Shown: piece by piece, positions 32,680 through 43,907 of the stretch
Layout of the letters: each line of letters opens with the position of its first letter
How positions within the stretch are numbered: position 1 is the stretch's first letter
Source: Gammaproteobacteria bacterium
GTDB taxonomy: Bacteria; Pseudomonadota; Gammaproteobacteria; Acidiferrobacterales; Sulfurifustaceae
DNA: 50,202 bases
Direction: 5' to 3'
Assembly: GCA_004298065.1 (NCBI GenBank)
Contig: SCRL01000023.1
Span: 1 to 50,202, forward strand
Program-made: the position numbers and the translations under genes
Notes under the pieces: generated by a model
Told to the model about the DNA's origin: nothing
Seen by the model: only the letters and a program-made list of their open reading frames with translations
Database searches by the model: none

Positions 32680-33822
32680 CTAGGCCTTCTTTTTGCCGAA
32701 ATAGTGCGCCGCCGCGAGGTCCGGGTTCACGATCGTGTCCTGGGCCCACTTCACCGCGCGCTCGGCGAACTTCTTCTGCGACGCGAGCACCTTGCCGAAG
32801 AACGCATTGTCCTTGCTCTTGGCGGCCACGACCTTGTCCCAGGCCGCGAGCTGCGCCTTGAGGATGCTCTCGGGCGTCTTGAAGAACTTCACGCCCTGCT
32901 TGGTCTGCATCTCGACGTAGTCCTGCGAATAGCGGTCGATCGCCTTCCACGACATGTCGGCGCTCGAGGCCTGCGCGGCGTAACGGATGATCGCCTTGAG
33001 CTCGGTGGGCAGCGCGTCGTATTTCTTCTTGTTGAACAGGATCTCGAATATTTCGAGCGGCTGGTGGTAGCTCTGCAGCATGCAGATCTTCGAGACGTCC
33101 GGGAAGCCGAGCAGGCGATCGGAGGAGGCGTTGTTGAATTCCGCAGCCTCGATCACGCCGCGGTCCAGGGCCGGCACGATCTCGCCGCCCGGCAGCGCCA
33201 CGACGGAGGCGCCCAGCTCCTTGAACACGTCGACCGACAGGCCGACGGTGCGGTACTTCAGGTTCTTGAGGTCGGCCGGCGACTTGACCTGCTTCTTGAA
33301 CCAGCCGAGCGGCTGGGTCGGCATCGGACCGTACAGGAAACCCTGCACGTCGAACTTCATGATCTGATGTTGCAGTTCCTGGTAGAGCTCCTTGCCGCCG
33401 CCGTACTCGACCCAGGCGAGCAGCGCGTTCGCATCCATGCCGAACGACGGGCCGGTGCCGAACAGCGAATACGCCGAGTTCTTGCCGTACCAGTAGGCCG
33501 ACACGCCGTGGCCGCCGTCGAGCGTGCCCTTGTTCACGGCATCGATCAGATCGAAGGCCTTGACCACGGCGCCCGCCGGGAGGACGTCGATCTTGAGCTT
33601 GCCGCCCGACATCTCGTTCACCTTTTTGGCGAAGTCGAGCGCGTACTCGTGGAAGATGTCCTTGGTCGGCCAGGTGCTCTGGAAACGCATCGTGGTCGCG
33701 GCCGAGGCATTGATCATGGGGAAGCCGAGGGTGGCGGCACCCGCGGCCGAGGCCGCGGCGCCCGCCAGGAACTTGCGGCGCGACGCGACGGACTTTTGCT
33801 TCTTGGTCTTTTCGTTGCTCAT
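32680..33822 (-). CDS. dctP: TRAP transporter substrate-binding protein (DctP/TakP-like)
   Basis: 380 aa from the ATG at 33822, ribosome site TTGGAGGACACC. Twin-arginine signal SRRKFLAGAAASAAGAATLG, then mature protein from about residue 42 (TTMRFQSTWPTKDIFHEYAL). It delivers a ligand to DctQM from the periplasm. The blocks WYGKNSAYSLFGTGPSFGMD and YGPMPTQPLGWFKK resemble the TakP group that binds 2-oxo acids, as does AAEFNNASSDRLLGF. Lactate, pyruvate or similar acids are therefore likely ligands, fitting lutABC across the divergent region. Ligand identity is inferred. Confidence 0.92.
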   Translation of the reverse strand: MSNEKTKKQKSVASRRKFLAGAAASAAGAATLGFPMINASAATTMRFQSTWPTKDIFHEYALDFAKKVNEMSGGKLKIDVLPAGAVVKAFDLIDAVNKGTLDGGHGVSAYWYGKNSAYSLFGTGPSFGMDANALLAWVEYGGGKELYQELQHQIMKFDVQGFLYGPMPTQPLGWFKKQVKSPADLKNLKYRTVGLSVDVFKELGASVVALPGGEIVPALDRGVIEAAEFNNASSDRLLGFPDVSKICMLQSYHQPLEIFEILFNKKKYDALPTELKAIIRYAAQASSADMSWKAIDRYSQDYVEMQTKQGVKFFKTPESILKAQLAAWDKVVAAKSKDNAFFGKVLASQKKFAERAVKWAQDTIVNPDLAAAHYFGKKKA

Positions 33823-34208
33823 GGTGTCCTCCAAGCTGTAGATAGGGTCGTTGCAGTTGATGCGCACAAATCCATCCGATGCCTGCTGACTACACCGTCA
33901 CATGCGCGAATTTCGCTTCGTGAAACCACGCCTTGCAGGTTGATAACATACTAGCCACAAACCCGCAGGCTTACCACGCCATCTGTTTCATCTTGCGAAA
34001 TAACCGATTACAACGCTTTATATATAAAGGTGGAGACCGGATATAGGATGAGGACCGGCGCGGGAAGATGCGACTTGTTGTTTCAAGGGCATCGATTCCG
34101 GAGGGATTCGCATTTTCCACCGCGAAACCGCATCGCGTTGCGGGGATTGGCAACGGCGTGTAGCGTATCGGGCGCTTTTATAACCAATCCATAAACATTC
34201 TTGACAGC
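33823..34208. promoter_or_regulatory. 386-bp divergent regulatory region between dctP and lutA
   Basis: No gene is seen. It must hold both promoters of the acid block. Visible palindromes are GCGAA-T-TTCGC (33906-33916) and the perfect CTTTATATATAAAG (34016-34029). A TTATAA lies about 28 bp before lutA. No regulator gene is adjacent, and no strong consensus promoter is clear on either strand. Confidence 0.5.
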
Positions 34209-34937
34209 ATGCGCGTCGGCCTCTTCGTCACCTGCCTTGTGGACCTGATGCGCCCACGCATCGGTTTTGCCGCGCTGAAACTGCTGCGCGCCGCGGGCGC
34301 GGACGTGGTCGTGCCGCGCGCGCAAACCTGCTGCGGCCAGCCCGGGTACAACGCCGGCGACAACGCCGGCGCGCGCAACCTCGCCCTCAAGCTCGCGCGC
34401 GAATTCGCCGATTGCGATTACGTCGTGACCCCTTCGGGTTCCTGCGCCGGCATGATCCGCGTGCATTACCCCGCGCTGTTTCGCGAAGACGCGCATGCGG
34501 GCGATATCGGGCGGCTGGCGGAAAAAACCTGCGAGCTGACCGATTTCCTGGCGCGCGTCGCCCGGCTCGAGCGTGTGCCCGGCGATTTCACCGGCACCCT
34601 CGCCTACCACGATTCCTGCTCCGGCCTGCGCGAGCTCGGCGTAAAGACCCAGCCGCGCGCGCTGCTCGCGCGCATGCCGGGCGTGCGCCTGATCGAAATG
34701 GCGGAGAGCGAAACCTGCTGCGGCTTCGGCGGCACCTTCTCGGTGAAATTCGGCGATATCGCCACACGCATGGCGGACAACAAGTGCCAGAATATTAAAG
34801 CCAGCGGCGCCGACGCCGTGGCGGCCGGCGATCTCGGTTGCCTGTTGCACATCGAAGGGCGCCTGCGCCGGCTGGGCGATACCCAAACGCGGGTGTTGCA
34901 CGTGGCCGAAGTGCTCGCCGGCGCCACCGAGAACTGA
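34209..34937 (+). CDS. lutA: Lactate utilisation Fe-S protein LutA (CCG domains)
   Basis: 242 aa with two CCG domains: CLVDLMRP with TCCGQPGYNAGD, then DSCSGLRELG with ETCCGFGGTFSVKFGD. Such domains bind an iron-sulfur cluster, as in LutA/YkgE and the GlcF/GlpC proteins. With LutB and LutC it forms the flavin-free L-lactate oxidation complex that makes pyruvate. No strong ribosome site is seen before the ATG. It is the first gene of lutABC-mmsA and is 2 bp before lutB. Confidence 0.93.
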   Translation: MRVGLFVTCLVDLMRPRIGFAALKLLRAAGADVVVPRAQTCCGQPGYNAGDNAGARNLALKLAREFADCDYVVTPSGSCAGMIRVHYPALFREDAHAGDIGRLAEKTCELTDFLARVARLERVPGDFTGTLAYHDSCSGLRELGVKTQPRALLARMPGVRLIEMAESETCCGFGGTFSVKFGDIATRMADNKCQNIKASGADAVAAGDLGCLLHIEGRLRRLGDTQTRVLHVAEVLAGATEN

Positions 34938-34939
34938 CG

Positions 34940-36346
34940 ATGCAAGTCGCCTCCGGCCGGTTCAAGCAACGCGCCCACGACGGCCTGGAAAACCCGGTGC
35001 TACGTAATGCCTTGCTCAAATCACAGGGCAAGTTCGTGGTGACGCGCCAGCAGGCGTTCGACGAATTGGGAAACCTGGGCGAGCTGCGCGCGGCCGCCGC
35101 GGCCGTGCGCGACCATACGCTCGAACGGCTCGATACCTACCTGACGCGCTTCGAAACCGAGGTCCGCAAGGCCGGCGGCGAGGTGTTGTGGGCGCAAACG
35201 GCGGAAGACGTGCAGCGCCTGTTGCACGACATTTGCGCGCGCCACGGCGTGCGCCTCGCGGTGAAATCCAAGTCCATGGTCACCGAGGAATGCGAGGTGA
35301 ACCAGGCGCTCGAAACCGCCGGTATCGAGGTCGTGGAGACCGACCTCGGCGAATATATTCTCCAACTTGCCAACGAACCGCCGTCGCACATCGTGGCGCC
35401 GGTGGTGCACAAGACGAAAGAGGAGGTCGCAGCGCTGTTCGAGCGGCACCATGGCCGCCCGCGCCTGCACGACATCCCGGCGCTGTGCCGCGAGGCACGC
35501 GAGGTGCTGCGCCCGAAGTTTCTCGCCGCCGACCTCGGCATCAGCGGCGCCAACTTCATCATTGCCGAGACCGGCACGGCGCTGATCGTCACCAACGAGG
35601 GCAACGGCCGGCTCGCCACCACCCTGCCGCGGGTGCATGTCGCCATCACCGGCATCGAGAAGGTCGTGCCCACGCTCGAAGACGCGGCGCTGTTGCTGCG
35701 GCTGCTCACGCGCTCGGCCACCGGCCAGCCGATCACCAACTACGTCTCGCTGCTCACCGGACCGAAGCGCGCGAGCGACCCCGACGGACCGGAACATTTC
35801 TACGTGATCCTGGTGGACAACGGCCGCTCGAAACTCCTCGGCGGCGAATTGCAGCCGATACTGCGCTGCATCCGCTGCGGCGCGTGCATGAACCACTGCC
35901 CGGTGTACCAGAACGTCGGCGGTCATGCCTACGGCTGGGTCTATCCCGGCCCCATGGGCGCGGTGCTCACGCCGAGTTTCGTCGGGCTTGAGAACGCGCG
36001 CGACCTGCCGGATGCCTCAACGCTGTGTGGTGCCTGCGCCGCGGTCTGCCCGGTGAACATTCCATTGCCGGACATGCTGCGCCAGTTGCGCGTGCAGCGC
36101 ATGGAGAAACGGTTGCGTCCCTGGACCGAGCGCGCGGCGCTGAAACTCTGGTCCTGGCTCGCCGCCCGTCCGCATATATATGGAATCGCCACGGCGCTTG
36201 CGGCACGGCTACTGCACTGTTTCGGCGGCAAGACAGGACTACTGCACCGCCTGCCGTTCGCTTCGGGCTGGACCGACGGGCGCGACCTGCCGGCACCGCA
36301 GGGTCACACCTTTCGCGAGCTTTACAAGCAGGAGCGCCAAACATGA
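34940..36346 (+). CDS. lutB: Lactate utilisation iron-sulfur protein LutB
   Basis: 468 aa from the ATG at 34940 (MQVASGRFKQRAHDGLENPV). The N-terminal LUD-type domain has KSKSMVTEECEVNQALE and ETGTALIVTNEGNGRL. Two [4Fe-4S] sites follow: CIRCGACMNHCPVYQNVGGH and CGACAAVCPVNIPLPDMLR. It is the central redox subunit of lactate oxidation. Its end overlaps lutC by 4 nt (ATGA), so the two are translated together. Confidence 0.95.
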   Translation: MQVASGRFKQRAHDGLENPVLRNALLKSQGKFVVTRQQAFDELGNLGELRAAAAAVRDHTLERLDTYLTRFETEVRKAGGEVLWAQTAEDVQRLLHDICARHGVRLAVKSKSMVTEECEVNQALETAGIEVVETDLGEYILQLANEPPSHIVAPVVHKTKEEVAALFERHHGRPRLHDIPALCREAREVLRPKFLAADLGISGANFIIAETGTALIVTNEGNGRLATTLPRVHVAITGIEKVVPTLEDAALLLRLLTRSATGQPITNYVSLLTGPKRASDPDGPEHFYVILVDNGRSKLLGGELQPILRCIRCGACMNHCPVYQNVGGHAYGWVYPGPMGAVLTPSFVGLENARDLPDASTLCGACAAVCPVNIPLPDMLRQLRVQRMEKRLRPWTERAALKLWSWLAARPHIYGIATALAARLLHCFGGKTGLLHRLPFASGWTDGRDLPAPQGHTFRELYKQERQT

Positions 36347-36975
36347 ACGCCCGCGACGCTATTTTCGCGCGCATTCGCCAGACGCTCCAGACAACCGACG
36401 CAAGCGCCATGGAAACGCACCTCGCCCGCCACGCGCGCGGTCCACTGCCGACGTTGTCTGCCGATCTCGTTACGCGTTTTCGTGAATGCGCGACACGCCT
36501 TGAGAGCACCGTCGCCGGCCCGCTGACTGCCGCGGAGGTGCCGGCCGCGATCGCGCGTTATCTGGACGAGCAGAAACTGCCCCGGCGCGTGGTGAGCTGG
36601 CCGGGGATGGCGAGTTTTGACTGGAAATCCGCCGGGGTGGAGATCGAAACCCGCCCGGCACGGGGCGATGATCTGATAGGCGTCACCGGCGTTTTCTGCG
36701 GCATCGCCGAAACCGGCACGCTCATGCTGCTCTCCGGCGCGCAAACGCCGCCCACCGTGAGCCTGCTGCCGGAGACGCACATCGCGCTGCTGCCGGTCGC
36801 GCGCATCGTCGCGCACATGGAAGACGGCTTCGATCTGCTGCGCAAGGAGCATGGTTCGGTACCACGCGCCATCAACTTCGTTTCCGGGCCCTCGCGCACC
36901 GCCGACATCGAGCAGACCGTCACGCTCGGGGCCCACGGCCCCTACCGCGTACTGATCATCCTGACCACCGGGTAA
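36343..36975 (+). CDS. lutC: Lactate utilisation protein LutC (LUD domain)
   Basis: 210 aa starting MNARDAIFARIRQTL. It contains the LUD core VTGVFCGIAETGTLMLLSGA and the block LLPETHIALLPVARIVAHME, with SGPSRTADIEQTVTLGAHGP at the end; these are LutC/YkgG features. It completes the LutABC set. mmsA starts 6 bp after its stop, so the dehydrogenase is probably in the same operon. Confidence 0.94.
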   Translation: MNARDAIFARIRQTLQTTDASAMETHLARHARGPLPTLSADLVTRFRECATRLESTVAGPLTAAEVPAAIARYLDEQKLPRRVVSWPGMASFDWKSAGVEIETRPARGDDLIGVTGVFCGIAETGTLMLLSGAQTPPTVSLLPETHIALLPVARIVAHMEDGFDLLRKEHGSVPRAINFVSGPSRTADIEQTVTLGAHGPYRVLIILTTG

Positions 36976-36981
36976 CACGCC

Positions 36982-38484
36982 ATGTCCACACCGACGCTAC
37001 CGCTTTGGATCGACAACCAGCCCTGCGCCGCCAGCAGCAGCCGCACCGCCGACGTCTACAATCCCGCGACCGGCGCGGTCATCCGCAAGGTGCCGCTTGC
37101 CAACAAGACGGACGTGGACCAGGCCGTGGCCGCCGCCAAACGCGCGTATCCCGGCTGGCGCGACACCACGCCGCTGCGGCGCGCGCGCATCCTCACGCGT
37201 TATCGCGAACTGATGGAGGCGCACAAGGGCGAGCTGGTCGCGCTCATCAGCGAGGAACACGGCAAGACCCGGCTCGACGCCGAGGGCTCGCTGCAGCGCG
37301 GCATCGAGGTCATCGAGTTCGCCAGCGGCGCGCCGCATCTGCTCAAGGGCGAGCTCGCCGAGGACGTCGGACGCGGCGTGGACTGCCATTCGATCCTGCA
37401 GCCGGTGGGCGTGTGCGTCGGCATCGCGCCGTTCAACTTCCCGGCCATGGTGCCGCTGTGGATGTTCCCGGTGGCAATCGCCTGCGGCAACACCTTCATC
37501 CTCAAGCCGTCGGAGAAAGTGCCAAGCACCGCGCTGCGCATGGCCGAGCTGTTCAAAGAGGCCGGCCTGCCGGACGGCGTGTTCAACGTCGTGCACGGGG
37601 ACAAGGAAGCGGTCGATCTGCTGCTTACGCATCCGGACGTGGGCGCGGTGTCCTCGGTCGGCTCGACGCCGGTGGCGAAACACATTTACGAAACCGCGGC
37701 GCGCCACGGCAAGCGCGTGCAGGCGCTCGGCGGCGCCAAGAACCACGCCGTGGTGCTGCCCGACGCCGACCTACCCTTCGCCGCCGATGCGCTCATCGGC
37801 GCCGGTTATGGCTCGGCCGGCGAACGCTGCATGGCAATCTCGGCCGTGGTCGCCGTGGGCGAGGCCGCCGATCCGCTGGTCGCGCTGCTCCGGGAAAAGG
37901 CCGCGAGGCTCAAGGTCGGACCGGGCGACCGCGCCGGCATCGACATGGGGCCGCTCATCACGCGCGAGCATCGCGACAGGGTCAAGGGCTGCATCGACAC
38001 CGGCGTCGCCGAAGGCGCTGCGCTCGTGCTCGACGGCCGCGGGCTCCAGGTGCCGGGTCACGAACATGGCTTCTTTCTCGGGCCGACGCTGTTCGACCGC
38101 GTCAAACCCGACATGACTATATATAAGGATGAGATCTTCGGGCCGGTACTGATCGTGTTGCGCGTCGATTCGCTCGACGAGGCCATCGCCCTCATCAACC
38201 GCAATCCGTTCGCCAACGGCACCGCGATCTTCACCCGCTCGGGCGCCGCGGCGCGGCGTTTCGAGCACGACATCGAGGTCGGCATGGTCGGCGTGAATAT
38301 TCCAATACCGGTGCCGATGGCGTTTTTCTCCTTCGGCGGCTGGAAGGGTTCGCTGTTCGGCGACCTGCACATGCACGGCATGGAGGGCGTGCAGTTCTAC
38401 ACACGCACGAAGGTGATCACCACACGCTGGCCGGTTACCGAAGACACGACCGGCGTGAGCCTGGTGATGCCCACGCACAAATAG
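36982..38484 (+). CDS. mmsA: CoA-acylating (methyl)malonate-semialdehyde dehydrogenase
   Basis: 500 aa. It oxidises methylmalonate or malonate semialdehyde with NAD+ and CoA to propionyl- or acetyl-CoA. Features: APFNFPAMVPLWMFPVAIAC, KPSEKVPSTALRMAELF, LGGAKNHAVVLPDAD with E replaced by K (typical of MmsA, not of ordinary aldehyde dehydrogenases) and catalytic Cys in GSAGERCMAIS. The C-terminal IPVPMAFFSFGGWKGSLFGD is also MmsA-like. It lies 6 bp behind lutC, an uncommon pairing; a link to lactate, alanine or 3-hydroxyacid breakdown is inferred. Confidence 0.94.
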   Translation: MSTPTLPLWIDNQPCAASSSRTADVYNPATGAVIRKVPLANKTDVDQAVAAAKRAYPGWRDTTPLRRARILTRYRELMEAHKGELVALISEEHGKTRLDAEGSLQRGIEVIEFASGAPHLLKGELAEDVGRGVDCHSILQPVGVCVGIAPFNFPAMVPLWMFPVAIACGNTFILKPSEKVPSTALRMAELFKEAGLPDGVFNVVHGDKEAVDLLLTHPDVGAVSSVGSTPVAKHIYETAARHGKRVQALGGAKNHAVVLPDADLPFAADALIGAGYGSAGERCMAISAVVAVGEAADPLVALLREKAARLKVGPGDRAGIDMGPLITREHRDRVKGCIDTGVAEGAALVLDGRGLQVPGHEHGFFLGPTLFDRVKPDMTIYKDEIFGPVLIVLRVDSLDEAIALINRNPFANGTAIFTRSGAAARRFEHDIEVGMVGVNIPIPVPMAFFSFGGWKGSLFGDLHMHGMEGVQFYTRTKVITTRWPVTEDTTGVSLVMPTHK

Positions 38485-38487
38485 GTT

Positions 38488-40098
<1,611 letters not shown>

Positions 40099-40203
40099 GA
40101 CGGCCTCCCATGCCGGCGAAAGTGAATGCCGACAATCATAAATTTAGATTAATACGCGAATCGATGGTTCGCCACTTCTCTCATTTCCATCTGGCGAAAA
40201 TTT

Positions 40204-40293
40204 TTACGATTTGTCGGGGATTCCGTGCGCGAGCGCGATGCCGAAGTGCCGCGCGGCGGCTTCGATAAAATTTATGTATCCCGGCAGGAAGCG
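40204..40293 (-). other. In-frame open extension after the epmB stop
   Basis: Directly after the epmB TGA the same frame stays open for 29 codons (RFLPGYINFIEAAARHFGIA, then LAHGIPDKS, TAA). It has no start codon. It may be chance, the remnant of a longer C-terminus, or a readthrough tail. Confidence 0.25.
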
Positions 40294-41301
40294 TCAGGCA
40301 ATGAGCGTCTTGCCCGGCGCGCCCGCGACCTCGCGCACCAGGCGCGGCACGAGATAACCCGGCAGGCGCGCGGCGAGCCCGGCGATGAGCGCGCGGGCGG
40401 ATACCTCCGGCACGTCGAAATGCGCCGCGCCCTGGACCTTGTCGAGCAGGTGCAGGTAATAAGGCAGCACACCGGCGTCGAACAGCGCCTCGCTTAAGCC
40501 CGCCAGCGTTGCGCTGTCGTCGTTCACGCCGCGCAGCAACACCGACTGGTTGAGCAACGCGGCGCCGGTCTCGCGCAGGCGCGCGAGCGCCGCGCGCACA
40601 TCGCCATCGATTTCGTTGGCGTGGTTCACGTGCACCACGACCGCGACCCCGAAGCCCACGCCGCCGAGCCAGGCGAGCAGGCCGTCGTCCACGCGCTCGG
40701 GCAGCACGATCGGCAGACGCGTGTGCAGCCGCAGGCGCTTCACGTGTTTGAGGCCGGCGAGCGCGGCGGTGAATTCCTTCAGGCGCCGGTCGGAGAGCGT
40801 GAGCGGATCGCCGCCGCTCAGGATTACCTCGGTGATGGAAGCGTCGGCGGCGATGTAATCGAGCGCTGCGCGCCAATGGTCGGCGCCGGGGTTGGCCTCG
40901 GCGTAGGGGAAGTGGCGGCGGAAGCAGTAGCGGCAGTGCACGGCGCAGGCGCCGGTGGCCGTAAGCAACACCCGTCCCTGGTACTTTTGCAGCACCCCCG
41001 GAACGCGCATCGCATCGGCATCGCCCACCGGATCGGGGGTGTATCCCGGCGCCATCAGACACTCCTCGGCCAGCGGCAGCACCTGGCGCAGCAGGGGGTC
41101 GTGGGGATCGCCCCGGCGCATGCGCGCCACGAACCCGCGCGGTACGCGCAGCGGAAACAACCGGGCCGCCGCCCGGGCCGCCGGCAGCCATTCGGGCCCG
41201 AGGTCAATGGCCGCGAGCAACTCCCCGGGCTCGGTGATGGCACGCGCGAGTTCCCGCTGCCACGCGGGTGTCTGCCGGATCGGAGCTGAGTCGGGTATCA
41301 T
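40294..41301 (-). CDS. epmB: EF-P beta-lysylation lysine 2,3-aminomutase
   Basis: 335 aa radical-SAM enzyme that turns lysine to beta-lysine for transfer to EF-P. The cluster motif CxxxCxxC is CAVHCRYC (C119, C123, C126), followed by FRRHFPYAE. PLP-binding and substrate blocks include SGGDPLTLSD and VHVNHANEID. Length fits EpmB rather than the longer clostridial aminomutases. It is transcribed away from efp-epmA with 41 bp between start codons. An open frame of 29 codons follows its TGA in the same frame. Confidence 0.96.
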   Translation of the reverse strand: MIPDSAPIRQTPAWQRELARAITEPGELLAAIDLGPEWLPAARAAARLFPLRVPRGFVARMRRGDPHDPLLRQVLPLAEECLMAPGYTPDPVGDADAMRVPGVLQKYQGRVLLTATGACAVHCRYCFRRHFPYAEANPGADHWRAALDYIAADASITEVILSGGDPLTLSDRRLKEFTAALAGLKHVKRLRLHTRLPIVLPERVDDGLLAWLGGVGFGVAVVVHVNHANEIDGDVRAALARLRETGAALLNQSVLLRGVNDDSATLAGLSEALFDAGVLPYYLHLLDKVQGAAHFDVPEVSARALIAGLAARLPGYLVPRLVREVAGAPGKTLIA

Positions 41302-41342
41302 AGCGCGCCTGATTTTACCCCTTTCGACTCAACAGGTGTTTC

Positions 41343-41906
41343 ATGGCGACGTACAACACGAGTGAATTTAAAGCCGGCCTCAAGGTGATGCTCGACGGCG
41401 ATCCCGCCTCGATCGTGGAGAACGAGTTCGTCAAACCCGGCAAGGGCCAGGCGTTCAACCGCGTGCGTATCCGCAACCTCAAGAACGGCCGCACCATCGA
41501 GCGCACCTTCAAGTCGGGCGAGACCATCGAGGCCGCCGACGTCGTCGACATGGAGATGCAGTACCTCTACAACGACGGCCAGTTCTGGCACTTCATGCAG
41601 CCCGAGACCTTCGAGCAGGTGGTGGCGGACAAGAACTCCGTCGGCGACAACGCCAAGTGGCTCAAGGAACAGGACGTGTGCATCATCACGCTGTGGAACG
41701 GCAACCCGCTGGTGGTCGAGCCGCCGAACACGGTGACGCTCAAGATCGTCGAGACCGACCCGGGCCTCAAGGGCGACACCTCGGGCGGCGGCGGCAAGCC
41801 GGCGACGCTCGAAACCGGCGCCGTGGTGCGCGTGCCGCTGTTCGTGCAAAACGGCGAGACTATCAAGGTCAACACCCGCACCGGTGAGTACATCTCGCGG
41901 GCCTGA
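41343..41906 (+). CDS. efp: Elongation factor P
   Basis: 187 aa. It rescues ribosomes stalled on polyproline stretches. The modified lysine is K34 in [14 protein letters not shown]. Three beta-barrel domains are the normal length, with the C-terminal signature [19 protein letters not shown]. It overlaps epmA by 23 nt and is divergent from epmB, so substrate and both modifying enzymes are together. This shows that the cell uses the beta-lysyl route rather than rhamnosylation. Confidence 0.98.
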   Translation: MATYNTSEFKAGLKVMLDGDPASIVENEFVKPGKGQAFNRVRIRNLKNGRTIERTFKSGETIEAADVVDMEMQYLYNDGQFWHFMQPETFEQVVADKNSVGDNAKWLKEQDVCIITLWNGNPLVVEPPNTVTLKIVETDPGLKGDTSGGGGKPATLETGAVVRVPLFVQNGETIKVNTRTGEYISRA

Positions 41907-42888
41907 GTCCGACTGGCGCCCGAGCGCCACGCTGGACGTCCTGAAACTGCGCGCCCGGATGCTCGAACGCATCCGGGCTTTTTTTTCCGCGCGCGGGGTG
42001 CTGGAAGTGGAAACGCCGGCGCTCTCCCGCGCCGCGACCACTGATCCCGCCCTGGCCAGCTTTGCCACACGTTACACCGGTCCGCTGTTCCCGCAGGGCC
42101 GAACGCTATACCTGCACACCTCGCCGGAATTCCCCATGAAGCGCCTGCTGGCCGCTGGCGCCGGTTCGATTTATCAGATCTGCAAGGTATTCCGCGACGG
42201 CGAGGCCGGACGGCTGCATAACCCGGAATTCACCATGGTCGAGTGGTACCGCGTCGGTTCCGATCACCATGCGCTGATGGACGAGACACTGGCGCTGGTG
42301 ACGCAGGCACTCGATGGTAAACGAACGCTCGCCCCGCCCGAGAAGCTCACCTTCCGCGAGGCGTTCGAGCGCCATGCCGGGCTCGACCCGCACCGCGCGG
42401 ATGCACAGGCATTGGCGACGGTGATAAAACGCCACGGCATCGAAACTGGCTCGGACCCCGCGCGCGAACCGGTGGATGTGCTGCGCGACCTATTGCTCAC
42501 GCATGTCGTTGAGTCGCAGCTCGGGCGCGGCCGGCTCACGGCGCTCTACGATTACCCCGCCTCGCAAGCAGCGCTGGCCCGCCTCCGCGCCGGCGATCCG
42601 CCGGTGGCCGAGCGTTTCGAGATTTATCTCGATGGCATCGAGCTCGCGAACGGCTTCCATGAACTCGGTCATGCCGCCGAGCAACGCGCGCGCTTCGAGC
42701 GCGATGTGGCGCAACGAAAGGAACAGGGATTGCCGGCGGTGCCGATGGACGAACATCTGCTGGCGGCGCTGGAAACAGGGTTGCCGGACTGCGCCGGCGT
42801 GGCGCTCGGCTTCGACCGGCTGGTGAAGCTGGCCGCGGGGGCAAAATCGATTCAGGACGTGCTCGCGTTCCCGATCGAGCGCGCCTGA
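41884..42888 (+). CDS. epmA: EF-P--(R)-beta-lysine ligase
   Basis: 334 aa class II lysyl-tRNA-synthetase paralogue that joins beta-lysine to EF-P K34. Motif 2 is [20 protein letters not shown] and motif 3 is [29 protein letters not shown] is also typical. It lacks the anticodon-binding domain, as expected. GTG start at 41884 inside the efp end, so translation is coupled. Confidence 0.97.
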   Translation: MSTSRGPESDWRPSATLDVLKLRARMLERIRAFFSARGVLEVETPALSRAATTDPALASFATRYTGPLFPQGRTLYLHTSPEFPMKRLLAAGAGSIYQICKVFRDGEAGRLHNPEFTMVEWYRVGSDHHALMDETLALVTQALDGKRTLAPPEKLTFREAFERHAGLDPHRADAQALATVIKRHGIETGSDPAREPVDVLRDLLLTHVVESQLGRGRLTALYDYPASQAALARLRAGDPPVAERFEIYLDGIELANGFHELGHAAEQRARFERDVAQRKEQGLPAVPMDEHLLAALETGLPDCAGVALGFDRLVKLAAGAKSIQDVLAFPIERA

Positions 42889-42897
42889 GAACGAAAC

Positions 42898-43311
42898 TTA
42901 CAGTCCGCCCGGCTCGCGGGCGTGGAAACGGCCGTAGAGATAAGTGCCGAGCAGGATGCCGAGGATGGTGAACCCGGCGAGCAGCTTGCCCTCGCCGAGC
43001 ATCGCCGGCGCGGTCCCGGGACAGGAACCGGACATGCCCCAACCGACGCCGAAGAGCAGCGCCCCGAGCACGAGCCCGCGGCGCATCGGCTTGCCATCGT
43101 AAACCAGCGCCTGGCCATCGAGTGCGCGCGCCCGTGAGCGCTTGAGCAGGAACACCCCGAACGCGCCCACCGTTGCCGCCGTGGCGATGACCCACAACAA
43201 CTGCAAATCCTGGAACAGGAACAGTTTGGCGTAGAAGTCGAACGTAGTCGCGCCCGCGCGACTCAGCAGGAAACCGAAAACAGCGCCGAACAGGAGGAAT
43301 GCGTAGTTCAT
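42898..43311 (-). CDS. YeeE/YedE-family sulfur transport subunit (small, C-terminal half)
   Basis: 137 aa from the ATG at 43311. Four hydrophobic helices and the family motif GMSGSCPGTAPAMLGEG, whose cysteine is thought to handle the sulfur substrate in this family (thiosulfate uptake by TsuA-like proteins). Together with the gene 7 bp upstream it corresponds to one split YeeE-type transporter. The other half carries GGCTSGHAVAG. The exact substrate cannot be told; thiosulfate or a reduced sulfur species is inferred. Confidence 0.85.
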   Translation of the reverse strand: MNYAFLLFGAVFGFLLSRAGATTFDFYAKLFLFQDLQLLWVIATAATVGAFGVFLLKRSRARALDGQALVYDGKPMRRGLVLGALLFGVGWGMSGSCPGTAPAMLGEGKLLAGFTILGILLGTYLYGRFHAREPGGL

Positions 43312-43318
43312 CGGCGAC

Positions 43319-43816
43319 TCAGGCAAAAACGCGGAACAGCATCTGGACGGTGGCGAGACCGCTGGCAAAAAACAGCCCCGCCGCCAGCAGGCTCGGCGGA
43401 TTGAGCAGCGCCACGCCGGCCACCGCGTGGCCGCTGGTGCACCCGCCCGCGAGGCGCGCGCCGTAACCCATTAGCATGCCCCCGCCCAGGAGCAGCGATG
43501 CCTTGGCCCACAACGCCTGCGGCAGCACCGCGTCGTACATCGCGCCCATCGACAGCGTCGGCTGCCAGTTTCCGCCGGAAGTCAGCAGCGCGAGAAAACC
43601 GCCGAGAGGAATGCCGAGGACGAACCACAGGCGCCAGTTGTCGCGGCGTTCGAATTCGCCGCTCGTGAAATACGGCGCGCGCGAACCGAGGGCGCACAAA
43701 CTGCCGTAGGACAGCGAACAACCGAGCGGGCGATTGCTCGTCCAGTGCTGGGCCAGTAAATAAAGTCCAATACCGAGCCCGCCGAGCCAGCCCGGCCAAA
43801 CGATGACATCTACCAC
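43319..43816 (-). CDS. YeeE/YedE-family sulfur transport subunit (N-terminal half)
   Basis: 165 aa from the GTG at 43816, chosen for its GGGAGA ribosome site; an ATG at 43873 would add 19 residues without one. Helices include WPGWLGGLGIGLYLLAQHWT and AGLFFASGLATVQMLFRVFA, and the conserved cysteine motif is ARLAGGCTSGHAVAGVALLN. The loop with FERRDNWRLWFVLGI is typical. It pairs with the gene at 42898-43311 as a two-gene transporter. This fits a lineage that takes up or detoxifies reduced sulfur. Confidence 0.83.
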   Translation of the reverse strand: MVDVIVWPGWLGGLGIGLYLLAQHWTSNRPLGCSLSYGSLCALGSRAPYFTSGEFERRDNWRLWFVLGIPLGGFLALLTSGGNWQPTLSMGAMYDAVLPQALWAKASLLLGGGMLMGYGARLAGGCTSGHAVAGVALLNPPSLLAAGLFFASGLATVQMLFRVFA

Positions 43817-43907
43817 GGAATCTCTCCCAACCGCGTAATCGTAGTTATGGCGGGAGATTATAAGGAACAGCAACTGAGCAGGTGACTACAAGATATCTAT
43901 AGGGCTA

